In this document: one piece after another, positions 26,427 through 34,561 of the stretch
Position numbering within the stretch: the first letter of the stretch is position 1
How the letters are laid out: each line of letters starts with the position of its first letter
Source of the DNA: Hymenobacter roseosalivarius DSM 11622
GTDB lineage: Bacteria; Bacteroidota; Bacteroidia; Cytophagales; Hymenobacteraceae
Length of the DNA stretch: 64,000 bases
Assembly: GCF_900176135.1 (NCBI RefSeq)
Contig: NZ_FWWW01000052.1
Location: 62,001 to 126,000, forward strand
Direction of reading: 5' to 3'
Notes under the pieces: model-generated
The model's database searches: none
Told to the model about the DNA's origin: nothing
What the model saw: the letters and a program-made list of their open reading frames with translations, nothing else
Position numbers and translations under genes: made by a program

Positions 26427-27560
26427 ATGATCACCTTCAATAAACCTTTTCTCACGGGTAAGGAAACTGTCTACATTCAGGATGCAGTAGCTAGTGGGAA
26501 AATTTCAGGTGACGGTATTTATACCAAAAAGTGCCACGAATTTTTAGAAGCACGTTACGGCTTCAAAAAGGTGTTGCTTACTACCTCTTGCACTGACGCC
26601 TTGGAAATGGCGGCTATTCTGCTAAACATTCAGCCTGGCGATGAGGTCATTATGCCAGCCTATACCTTCGTGTCCACAGCCAATGCTTTCGTTTTGCGTG
26701 GAGCCCATATCGTATTTGCTGATAGTAGCCCTGATAATCCTAATTTAAACGTAAGCACTTTAGAAGCTCTGATTACGCCTCATACTAAAGCTATCGTTCC
26801 TGTACATTATGCGGGTGCCGCTTGCGATATGCCACAACTCATGGCTCTTGCTAAGAAGTACAGCTTGTGGGTGGTAGAAGATGCTGCCCAGGCTATTGAA
26901 AGCTACTGCAATGGGCAACCCTTAGGTAGCTTCGGCCACTTGGCAGCTTTCTCATTTCATGAAACTAAAAACATAATTAGTGGTGAAGGGGGGGCACTAG
27001 TCATCAATGATGAACAGTTCATACGACGGGCCGAAATTATCCGTGAGAAGGGGACTAATCGGTCAGAGTTTTTTCGAGGCGAAGTGGATAAGTATGGTTG
27101 GGTGGACATTGGCTCGTCCTTCCTGCCTTCTGATATCATCGCAGCTTTTCTGTATGCCCAACTTGGAAATATTGATGCTATCCAAGCAAAGCGCGTCAGC
27201 CTCTGGGAGCGCTACCACGCTAACTTGGCAGTTCCACTAGCGGCTTATGACGTACATGTGCCGCACCTGCCTCCGTATGCCACCAATAACGCCCATATGT
27301 TCTACCTCGTGTGCCAGGATTTAAACCAACGCAGCGAGTTAATTGCTTATTTAAAGGAGCGTAGCATTCAGACGGTGTTCCACTATCTTTCATTGGAAAA
27401 AAGCCCTTTTTACGCCGCCAAACATGACGGCCGCCCATTGCCCTGGTCCGACTACTATGCTGACCGGCTCGTACGTCTGCCTATGTATTATGAGCTGACT
27501 TTGGCCGATGTCGACATGATTTCAAGAGAAATTCTGAGCTTTTTTGAAAACACTAAGTAG
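26427..27560 (+). CDS. wecE: dTDP-4-amino-4,6-dideoxygalactose transaminase (WecE/RffA-like)
   Basis: This 377-residue DegT-type PLP transaminase has FNKPFLTGKETVYI at the start, LTTSCTDALEMAAI, MPAYTFVSTANAFVLRGA, VVEDAAQAI with the PLP Asp, and the lysine in FSFHETKNIISGEGG. This F-H-E-T-K-N-I form is the mark of the WecE/RffA subgroup, which aminates dTDP-4-keto-6-deoxyglucose at C4. It directly follows the acyltransferase gene. It is a second transaminase in the locus, so two different amino sugars are probably made. Confidence 0.9.
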   Translation: MITFNKPFLTGKETVYIQDAVASGKISGDGIYTKKCHEFLEARYGFKKVLLTTSCTDALEMAAILLNIQPGDEVIMPAYTFVSTANAFVLRGAHIVFADSSPDNPNLNVSTLEALITPHTKAIVPVHYAGAACDMPQLMALAKKYSLWVVEDAAQAIESYCNGQPLGSFGHLAAFSFHETKNIISGEGGALVINDEQFIRRAEIIREKGTNRSEFFRGEVDKYGWVDIGSSFLPSDIIAAFLYAQLGNIDAIQAKRVSLWERYHANLAVPLAAYDVHVPHLPPYATNNAHMFYLVCQDLNQRSELIAYLKERSIQTVFHYLSLEKSPFYAAKHDGRPLPWSDYYADRLVRLPMYYELTLADVDMISREILSFFENTK

Positions 27561-27602
27561 CCATGTTCCTGCTATTTTTTTGTAAATTATAATACTTAAT
27601 AT

Positions 27603-28670
27603 ATGCCGTTTGCTGTACCGAGTCTGTTGCCTAAAACAGCTGATAAATCAGGTTGGCCTTGGAGTGGGCAGCTGCCGGTAATGTATCCATGTACCACATC
27701 ACTTCCTAAAATCTCAATCATTACCCCAAGCTTTAACCAAGGAATATACCTGGAAGAGACTATTCAATCCATCGTAGCGCAAAACTACCCCAATTACGAG
27801 TTGATTATCATTGATGCTGGTAGCACGGACAATACACTAGAGGTAATTCATAAGTATGAACCCTGGATAACTTATTGGGTTAGTGAAAAAGATAGGGGGC
27901 AAAGTCACGCTATCAGTAAAGGATTAGATCAAGCTACTGGCGATATTATCAACTGGCTCAATAGTGACGATTTATTAGCTCCCGGAGCTTTTTACGCGCT
28001 GGCCGAGGAGTTTGATTTGAATCGTTACGATGTATTGTGTGGCTATTGCGATTACTTCCTTGAGGACTTAAACCACCTTGATAAAAGGAACGAGCGTATG
28101 GGTGTGTTTGGTACTGTTGGCGATACCTTATTAAAATGCCACATCAATCAACCGTCTACTTTTTTTAAAGCATCCGTTATAAAGGAACTAAACATTGATG
28201 AACAGTTTCATTATACAATGGATGTAGATCTTTGGTATAGATACTTACTACGTGCTGGGCATAACCGGATACAATTGTCAGATAAACTACTAACCTACTT
28301 TCGCCTACATGGCACTTCCAAATCGGTTGCGGAGCATACACGCTTTCAGGAAGATCTTCACAAAGTCTTCTATAATGTAATGTATAGTTTGAATCAACCT
28401 GCTTCACTTATGCATTATATGAGTTTAAAAATTGCGCATTTTGAGCGCTTTGTGCCTAAACGCTACAAGGTTGGTATTCCTGAGGGTGCCATCAATATTT
28501 TTATTCGCACATACGCATGGCAAGCGTTATGCTATTATAATCAAATACGTAATTATCAATCTGCTTATCAATGTTTGGAGATTGCTCGGCGACATGGCAA
28601 AACTCTCGATATTGATTTGCTGAGGCAAATTATTAAATTAAGTCTACTTTCAAGAAAAGTACTTAAATAA
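27603..28670 (+). CDS. GT2 glycosyltransferase
   Basis: The 355-residue protein has a GT-A domain starting at about residue 35: ISIITPSFNQGIYLEETIQSI, IIDAGSTDNTLEVI, then WVSEKDRGQSHAISKGLDQATGDIINWLNSDD, where the last DD is the metal/nucleotide site. A helical C-terminal part of about 120 residues has no motif I recognise. The 34-residue N-terminal extension is not shared by the family, so an in-frame later start cannot be excluded. It lies in the AT-rich part of the locus, 42 bases after wecE. Confidence 0.87.
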   Translation: MPFAVPSLLPKTADKSGWPWSGQLPVMYPCTTSLPKISIITPSFNQGIYLEETIQSIVAQNYPNYELIIIDAGSTDNTLEVIHKYEPWITYWVSEKDRGQSHAISKGLDQATGDIINWLNSDDLLAPGAFYALAEEFDLNRYDVLCGYCDYFLEDLNHLDKRNERMGVFGTVGDTLLKCHINQPSTFFKASVIKELNIDEQFHYTMDVDLWYRYLLRAGHNRIQLSDKLLTYFRLHGTSKSVAEHTRFQEDLHKVFYNVMYSLNQPASLMHYMSLKIAHFERFVPKRYKVGIPEGAINIFIRTYAWQALCYYNQIRNYQSAYQCLEIARRHGKTLDIDLLRQIIKLSLLSRKVLK

Positions 28671-28734
28671 TATTTAAAAAAAGTATTGTAACTAATTGGT
28701 GCATGTGAATACGACCACTGAACACACAAAGCTA

Positions 28735-29598
28735 ATGGTATCAATCATCGTCATTGATACTAGTGATGAATTATATGGTCTTGAGTTAACGCTTAAATCA
28801 ATAATTAATCAGACCTATAAAGGTATCGAGTGTCTTGTTGCTGCTAATAGTATACTTAACCGTTCAGTTATCGATCAATCCTTTATAGTTATTGAGGACG
28901 GAGGCGTAACAGCAATTAACCTCGTAGGAGCAGCAATTCAGAGGGCATCTGGAGAATACGTGCTTTTATTGAATAGTGGCGACGTTCTGGCCGACAATGA
29001 GGTGTTATCAACTTTGCTCAATAAATTTAGAAATAGTGTAGATTTCATTTATGGAAACATGGTGCGCCTATTTCCGAGCGGTTTCGAAGATATTATCAAA
29101 ATGCCAAGCAATATCAAAGTGGAAGATTTATTATATAAACCGCTGCCTCTTATTCCAGTTGCACTAATTCGTAAAAGCGCGCTAATTCTTTACGATTTTT
29201 GCGACGCTAATTTACGGCATGCAAATGACTGGGCATTTCTTGTTAAGGCTTTATTGCTTGGCACTGCCGATTATATATATGTAGATAAGAATGTCGCTAT
29301 CGTTAAAGTGGGCAGAAGTGGTGATATAAATAAGCTTTCTGTTGGGCACCTTAGAGCTATTGAGCAAACATGGTTTTTTAATCATTATCTATCACATTCA
29401 TTAACCATTTTTTTTAAAGAGAAAAAAGAAATCGAAGATTTTTATCATTACTCGCGCGTTGTTCGATTATTTAGGTATATACGCTCAATTCAACAAAAAT
29501 TCGATGGTTTTGTTGCTCCAATTATAATGGAGGGAAAGTATACATATAATACTTATAAGTCTCGACTTGAATTGCCTTTTTATAAAAAAAGTATTTAG
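28735..29598 (+). CDS. GT2-like glycosyltransferase
   Basis: The ATG at 28735 was chosen since the GT-A domain begins right there (MVSIIVIDTSDE); TTG 28696 and GTG 28699/28705 are in-frame alternatives. The pattern LELTLKSIINQTYKGIECLVAAN is followed by INLVGAAIQRASGEYVLLLNSGDVLADNEV, matching the GT2 layout. The usual DxD is replaced by S-G-D (LNSGDV), and the early D-D-G-S-x-D region is poorly kept (ANSILNRS). It may therefore be diverged or have an altered donor. The C-terminal 100 residues are lysine- and tyrosine-rich. The stop is followed directly by an ATG at 29599. Confidence 0.72.
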   Translation: MVSIIVIDTSDELYGLELTLKSIINQTYKGIECLVAANSILNRSVIDQSFIVIEDGGVTAINLVGAAIQRASGEYVLLLNSGDVLADNEVLSTLLNKFRNSVDFIYGNMVRLFPSGFEDIIKMPSNIKVEDLLYKPLPLIPVALIRKSALILYDFCDANLRHANDWAFLVKALLLGTADYIYVDKNVAIVKVGRSGDINKLSVGHLRAIEQTWFFNHYLSHSLTIFFKEKKEIEDFYHYSRVVRLFRYIRSIQQKFDGFVAPIIMEGKYTYNTYKSRLELPFYKKSI

Positions 29599-30269
29599 AT
29601 GAGACGTTTAAAACACCAATTATTATCAATAATCGTAATCACGTTACCTATCTTAAACGGTTGATTTCTTCATTAGAAAAGAGAGGGTACAATAATATTT
29701 ATATACTTGATAATCAATCGAGTTATCCTGAGCTTTTAGAGTATTATCATACTACTCCTTATAAAGTTTATCACTTAGGCAAAAATGTTGGTTTCTGTGC
29801 ATTGTGGGATACAAATATTTTTGATGAATTTAAAGGTCAATATTACGTTTATACAGATAGCGATTTGGAACTTGTGGATGAATGTCCACATGATTTTTTG
29901 ATCGTGTTACGTTATATTCTTGACCGCTATTCATTGGGTAAAGTTGGTCTTTCCCTTCTCACTGATGACCTTCCTGAACATTACGATAGCAAGGATGAGG
30001 TAGTAAGCTGGGAAAAAGAGTTTCAAAAAAACCAGGTAGAAGCATTAGCATTTGCTGCTCCGGTTGATACTACATTTGCTTTGTATAAACCAGATAGTTT
30101 TGGGCATGCTGGAATGCTGCATGCATTTCGTGCCAGCTTTCCCTATAGTGCGCGTCATTTACCTTGGTATGAAAATTCGAAATCGCTAACATATGAGCAA
30201 GATTACTATTATAGGAACTCCAAAACTTCAACTCACTGGAGTAAAAAGGTGATTGTTGAAGAGGGATAA
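29599..30269 (+). pseudogene. Glycosyltransferase-like gene with N-terminal frameshift
   Basis: From 29613 the frame that reads TPIIINNRNHVTYLKRLISS runs to the stop at 30269, with DNQSSYPELLEYY, GKNVGFCALWDT and the DxD-like YVYTDSDLELVDE. There is no start codon in that frame after an in-frame TAA at 29583. The ATG at 29599 touches the previous stop but is out of frame. One extra A in the A4 run at 29609-29613 would join MRRLK to TPIII. The simplest reading is a single-base deletion or a sequencing error in an otherwise intact GT-A gene of about 220 residues. If the ATG is used as it stands, the peptide stops after 22 codons. Confidence 0.72.
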
Positions 30270-30587
30270 AGCCGTTGTTATTGTTTAAAGCAGTGTAACT
30301 GTTTTATTTGATGTTATATATGCTTGATTTAACGTATATGTTCATGATTTCAAATTGTTTTAAATATAAAGAGCGCTTGTATACTAAAACTATTGACTTT
30401 ATAGCGCTTTCGTATCTAGCTTACCTGTTTTAAGGTAGTTATGCATTGATAATCAGCTATTTGAAATGAATAAAAAGTGTACATCGTTCACGAAACCGCT
30501 ATAACTAGCTATAAAAAAATAATATATATCAAAATTGTGAGCCAATTCAGTCCACTCTGTTTTAATTATAAATATTAGCTTTTAATC
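30270..30587. other. AT-rich non-coding gap holding a MITE
   Basis: This 318-base gap is strongly AT-rich and codes for nothing recognisable. Its centre is the 104-bp element at 30400-30503. It marks the change from the AT-rich block to the GC-rich tandem GT2 genes. Confidence 0.6.
30400..30503. mobile_element. MITE-like element, copy 1 (IS630/mariner-type ends)
   Basis: It begins TATAGCGCTTTCGT and ends in ACGAAACCGCTATA, imperfect inverted ends bounded by TA. The full 104 bases match the element at 42876-42979 with no difference seen. There is no coding capacity. The inner end motif TGTACACTTTTTA, read from the right end, is shared with the IS630-type remnant at 40799, the likely source family. 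Confidence 0.8.
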
Positions 30588-31631
30588 ATGTTAGCTTCTT
30601 CTGGACTTCCTATCGTCACGGTTATTATTCCGAACTACAACCACGCGCAATACTTGTCGCGGCGCATCGAGAGTGTGTTGCAGCAGACGGTGCGCGAGCT
30701 GGAGGTGCTCATCCTGGACGACTGCTCCCCCGATAACAGTCGCGAGGTGATCGAGCACTATGCCCGACTGGATGCCCGGATTCGCACCGTGTATAATGAG
30801 CAGAACAGTGGTAGCACGTTCAAACAGTGGAACAAGGGCCTGGCCCTAGCCCGGAGCAAGTACGTGTGGATTGCCGAGAGCGATGACTACGCCGACCCTA
30901 CCATGCTCGAGACGCTCCTTGCTCGGCTCGACGCGAATCCGGCCCTGGGACTAGCCTATTGTGACTCCTGGATTGTGGATGAACACAATATAACCATTCG
31001 TCAGTGTACATATTTAGAAGACGAGCCTGACACGCTCCTCTGGGCAAAGGATTTTGAAATAGATGGCATACATCTTATCAGAAAATACATGTCTTATGAA
31101 AATATTATTCCCAATGCCAGTGGCGTTGTAATGCGGCGTGATGTAGTGGCAATGGTAGGTCCCGCCCCCGAGAACTACCGCATGCTGGGCGACTGGCTGT
31201 TCTGGGCCAAGATTCTGGCGGTGTCGCAGGTAGCTTATGTTGCCCAGCCGTTGAATTACTTCCGCCAACATACTAACAACGTGCGTAGCAGCGTGCGTAC
31301 CAACGGGGTAGGGCTGCTCGAGGAAACCTTCATGCTAAAAGCCATGCAGCAATATGGCCCACCCAATGCCCACTTTTACGGCCGGAAAGTAGACTATATC
31401 CTTCGCACCTGGTTCAACTCATTGATTTACCATCAGGTGCCCAGAGAAATGTATCGGACGATGGAGCAGAACATGTGCGAAGTCGACCCCCATTTCAGGC
31501 AGCTGTTCCGAACCGAGTGGCTTAAGTTTCTGGTGCGCAACAAGTGTAGCGGCCTGCGGCAGCTGGTAGGGGAGGGAGTCCTTTATCCGCTGTTGCGCAG
31601 AGTGAAGGGCAACACCGCTCGCCGCTCGTAA
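30588..31631 (+). CDS. GT2 glycosyltransferase, tandem paralogue A
   Basis: The 347-residue GT-A enzyme has VTVIIPNYNHAQYLSRRIESVL, LDDCSPDNSREVIEHY, YNEQNSGSTFKQWNKGLALA and the WIAESDDYADPTML metal site. Nearly all of this is repeated in the next gene. The C-terminal 120 residues, with FRQHTNNVRSS, are also shared. A stretch at about 30985-31110 is clearly more AT-rich and diverged than the rest, as if replaced by recombination. The donor sugar is unknown. Confidence 0.9.
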   Translation: MLASSGLPIVTVIIPNYNHAQYLSRRIESVLQQTVRELEVLILDDCSPDNSREVIEHYARLDARIRTVYNEQNSGSTFKQWNKGLALARSKYVWIAESDDYADPTMLETLLARLDANPALGLAYCDSWIVDEHNITIRQCTYLEDEPDTLLWAKDFEIDGIHLIRKYMSYENIIPNASGVVMRRDVVAMVGPAPENYRMLGDWLFWAKILAVSQVAYVAQPLNYFRQHTNNVRSSVRTNGVGLLEETFMLKAMQQYGPPNAHFYGRKVDYILRTWFNSLIYHQVPREMYRTMEQNMCEVDPHFRQLFRTEWLKFLVRNKCSGLRQLVGEGVLYPLLRRVKGNTARRS

Positions 31632-31695
31632 GCTGAATGCCGACCGCCGGAGCACCCGCGCCGTAGGAATACTCTTTCCAATACATGTATCCTCT

Positions 31696-32745
31696 GTGCC
31701 TACTTCTTTAGCTGATAATTTGCCCCCCGCCATCGCCGTGCCCTTAGTGACGGTGATTATTCCGAACTACAACCACGCACGGTATCTGCCGCGGCGCATC
31801 GAGAGCGTGCTGAGCCAGACGGTGTCAGATATGGAGGTGCTTATCCTCGACGACTGCTCACCCGACCAGAGCCGGACCGTGATTGAGGGCTACGCCCGGC
31901 AGGACGCGCGCATCCGCACCATCTACAACGAGCAGAACAGCGGCAGTACCTTTAAACAGTGGAACAAGGGCCTGGCCCTGGCCCGGGGCAAGTACGTGTG
32001 GATTGCCGAAAGCGACGACTACGCCGCCCCCACGCTGCTGGCCACGCTGCTGGCCCGCCTGGAGGCCAACCCCGCCCTGGGCCTTGCCTACTGCGACTCC
32101 TGGATCGTCGATGAAAAAGACAAGCAGCTAGGCACCTATGAGTATTTGCCGGGTGAGCCGGCTGATGAGCGGTGGCAGACAGATTTCGAGGAAAACGGGC
32201 TGACGACAATTCGCGAGTACCTGTCTTATCGCAACGTAATTCCCAATGCCAGCGCCGCGGTGCTGCGCCGGCGGGTGCTGGAGCAGGTAGGTCCGGCCGA
32301 TGTGTCGCTGCGCTTAATGGGCGATTGGCTCTTCTGGGGCAAAGTGCTGGCTGTATCGGATATGGCCTTCGTCGCCCAGCCGCTGAACTACTTCCGCAAG
32401 CACTCCAATAACGTGCGCAGCGCCTCCCTGCTAAATGGCGTCGCGCTGCTGGAAGAAACGCACCTGCTACGCGCGATGCTGGGGTATGGCGCGCCCAATC
32501 CGCTGCTCCTTGAGAAGAAGATAACTTTTATCCTACGAAACTGGTACCTGTCGTGGGCATACAATGACGTCCCGGCCGACCGCTACCGGCAGATGCGCCA
32601 CAACATGCAGGTCGTGGTGCCTGGCTTTCAGGGCAGGTTTGCCAGGGAGCTGGGCAAGTTCCTGGTCAGCAATAGGCTGGGCGGCCTGCGGCAGCTCATT
32701 GGCGATGGCTTGATCTACCCCTGGTTGAAGCGCAAACGAGCCTAG
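31696..32745 (+). CDS. GT2 glycosyltransferase, tandem paralogue B
   Basis: The 349-residue protein, starting at GTG 31696, repeats paralogue A almost motif by motif: VTVIIPNYNHARYLPRRIESVL, LDDCSPDQSR, YNEQNSGSTFKQWNKGLALA, WIAESDDYAAPTLL and FRKHSNNVRSA. It is GC-rich throughout. Highest divergence from A lies in the middle (about residues 140-175), where acceptor or donor specificity could differ. The pair probably arose by tandem duplication, and each may add a different residue of the repeat unit. Confidence 0.9.
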   Translation: MPTSLADNLPPAIAVPLVTVIIPNYNHARYLPRRIESVLSQTVSDMEVLILDDCSPDQSRTVIEGYARQDARIRTIYNEQNSGSTFKQWNKGLALARGKYVWIAESDDYAAPTLLATLLARLEANPALGLAYCDSWIVDEKDKQLGTYEYLPGEPADERWQTDFEENGLTTIREYLSYRNVIPNASAAVLRRRVLEQVGPADVSLRLMGDWLFWGKVLAVSDMAFVAQPLNYFRKHSNNVRSASLLNGVALLEETHLLRAMLGYGAPNPLLLEKKITFILRNWYLSWAYNDVPADRYRQMRHNMQVVVPGFQGRFARELGKFLVSNRLGGLRQLIGDGLIYPWLKRKRA

Positions 32746-32829
32746 CAGTAAGGCCGCATCCTCCTTCCCGGAGCGCGCGTAGAGCAGTGTCGGTTCCGGC
32801 AGGTAGGCTCTCCCGAGATTATTTCTAGC

Positions 32830-32837
32830 TAGTTTTG
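32830..32837 (+). promoter_or_regulatory. Possible promoter -7 box for the GT61-like gene
   Basis: TAGTTTTG followed by C fits TAnnTTTG and lies 133 bases before the ATG at 32971. Just after it comes the small hairpin AGCCCG/CGGGCT. No -33 TTG is clear. Confidence 0.4.
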
Positions 32838-32970
32838 CCCTCAGCCCGCATCGGGCTGGCATTCACGGCGGCAGTTGCCAAGCCTGTGTCTGCTCTGGAG
32901 AGACTCTGGGCTACGGGTAGGCCTGACAGTTGATTTTCAGAGTCCTATCTCTTATTAATGCGCTTGAACC

Positions 32971-33984
32971 ATGGAAAAGACGGTTTTACAAAATAGCTAT
33001 CGAATCAAGCGGAAGCTGCCCCTGAACTACGACGAGATTGTTGACCGGGACAAATTCATTACCGAGTGCTACGAGTACGGCGAAACCTACCTATACCGGT
33101 TGAAAAATGCCTATGTGACGCCCTATGGCGTAGTAATGAGTAACTGGCGGGTAGTAAAGGAGGCTATCTACTCGTATCAGGAGAAAATCAATTTCTATCC
33201 GACCTTCTTCAAGAAGATTCTATTTAATAAAGTCAGGAAGGTGCCCGGACTCAGTGTTACGGCCACCCATGTATGGTTTCCCAACTACTATCACTTCACC
33301 ACGGAGTGCTTGCCACGTCTTTACAGTTTGCGCGAGTGGGCAGATAAAGCCACGCTGCTGCTGCCGGAAGGTACCCCAGCCTTTGTGGATGAATACGTGA
33401 AGCTGACCGGCTTCAGCAAAGTCGTAAAGATTCCTATAAATGAGCTGGCTCAGGCCGAAGAGCTGCTGTTGACGACCCATACGGCCACCAGCCTCGACCA
33501 TAACGATGCGCTGATCCGGGAAATGGCCGGCTGGTACAAAGCCAGGGTCAATGCGGGCAGTTCCAGCTTCAGGGGGTACGAAAACCTTTACATCAGCCGG
33601 CAGCGGGCCACGTACCGCAAGCTGTTGAATGAGGACGAGCTTATTGCCGCACTGGCTCCCTACAACTTTAAGGTGGTCAACATGGAGGACTATACCGTGC
33701 AGGAGCAGATTGCGCTGCTTAGCCAGGTGCGCAATCTGGTGGCCGTGCACGGGGCTGGTATGACTAATCTGATGTATATGCCTGAGGGTGGACTAATGGT
33801 AAATCTTATTCACGAACACCGCTACGATCCGGCCTTCTTTACCTTGGCCAATGCTCTTAATCATGATACTGTTATTATCCAGGGCAAGGCTGCTAATGAC
33901 GATGCCCGCGGCCCCGCCTTCGATAGCTTCTCCGTAGACGTGCCGAAGATCAGGCACTACCTGGATCTATACCTGAAGAGGTAG
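32971..33984 (+). CDS. GT61-family glycosyltransferase (EOGT/DUF563-like)
   Basis: The 337-residue protein has the layout of the GT61 family: THVWFPNYYHFTTECLPRLYSL in the middle, ENLYISRQRATYRKLLNEDEL, and the C-terminal VVNMEDYTVQEQIALLSQVRNLVAVHGAGMTNLMYMPEGG. The last run, with VHGAGMTN, is the most diagnostic. Bacterial members add pentoses or hexosamines to surface glycans. UDP-xylose is made in this locus and some GT61 enzymes use it, so it is a possible donor; that link is inference. Confidence 0.85.
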   Translation: MEKTVLQNSYRIKRKLPLNYDEIVDRDKFITECYEYGETYLYRLKNAYVTPYGVVMSNWRVVKEAIYSYQEKINFYPTFFKKILFNKVRKVPGLSVTATHVWFPNYYHFTTECLPRLYSLREWADKATLLLPEGTPAFVDEYVKLTGFSKVVKIPINELAQAEELLLTTHTATSLDHNDALIREMAGWYKARVNAGSSSFRGYENLYISRQRATYRKLLNEDELIAALAPYNFKVVNMEDYTVQEQIALLSQVRNLVAVHGAGMTNLMYMPEGGLMVNLIHEHRYDPAFFTLANALNHDTVIIQGKAANDDARGPAFDSFSVDVPKIRHYLDLYLKR

Positions 33985-34172
33985 CCAGAAGCCGCGCATC
34001 AAGCCATACTGCTTCTTACTTCTTGGGGGCCTCATATTTGGGCGCATACCCCATGCCGGGGGGCTTTTTTGTCCTGGACGGAGGACGTAAGGTAAGTATG
34101 TATACAACCCTGATTCCTGTCAGCCGCACTGAGGGCAAAGACAAGGGCACTAAGAACGTATCCGAATAGGAC

Positions 34173-34271
34173 GTCATGCTGAGGAATCGAAGCATCTCTA
34201 CCGCTTCGTTGAACGGTGCTGACGAAGCGGTAGAGATGCCTCGGCAAGCGAACGCCAGATCAATCATGACC
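34173..34271. repeat. REP-like palindromic repeat with GTCATGCTGA end
   Basis: GCATCTCTACCGCTTCGT (34192-34209) is exactly complementary to 34222-34239, with a 12-base loop. The outer ends are GTCAT and ATGAC. Its GTCATGCTGA start matches the GTCATCCTGA start of the hairpin at 62224. Confidence 0.75.
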
Positions 34272-34400
34272 GTGCTTATTTAGCCTATTTAGATAGGCTT
34301 TAAGAGTAAAAGGTTGATCAGGTAACTTGTCAGCCTGTTTTTTTGGTTCTTAACTTAGGCTATTGGAATATTTTCTGAATACTGACTAATTTTTGTAGGG

Positions 34401-34408
34401 TATCTTTG
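34401..34408 (+). promoter_or_regulatory. Promoter -7 box for the ABC flippase gene
   Basis: TATCTTTG matches TAnnTTTG and lies 154 bases upstream of the ATG at 34562. A -33 TTG at suitable spacing was not found. Confidence 0.45.
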
Positions 34409-34561
34409 TACCCGGTTTTTATTCCCCAGCTGAACAGGCAGTACGGGTAGCTTGCTTCAGGTTAGAAGCTCAGCGTATCAACAGTATACGCCCTGCTAGC
34501 CCTGAGGCCCAGAGGGGCAACCGATTGAGGCAGAAGGGTAAAGCAGCTATGTGCATTAGGC

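Larger units (their letters stand above)
33985..34561. other. 577-base non-coding gap with REP-like palindrome and promoter box
   Basis: No credible gene was found. The gap holds a GGGGGGCTTTTTT remnant at about 34058, the palindromic element at 34173-34271, a weak hairpin AGCCTAT/ATAGGCT at 34283-34300 and a TATCTTTG box at 34401. Confidence 0.6.

Noticed and set aside
34054..34070. Terminator at GGGGGGCTTTTTT after the GT61 gene
   Set aside because: Only CCCC/GGGG can pair before the T-run, and the usual left half GCCCCCCAGA is missing, so it is better seen as a remnant.
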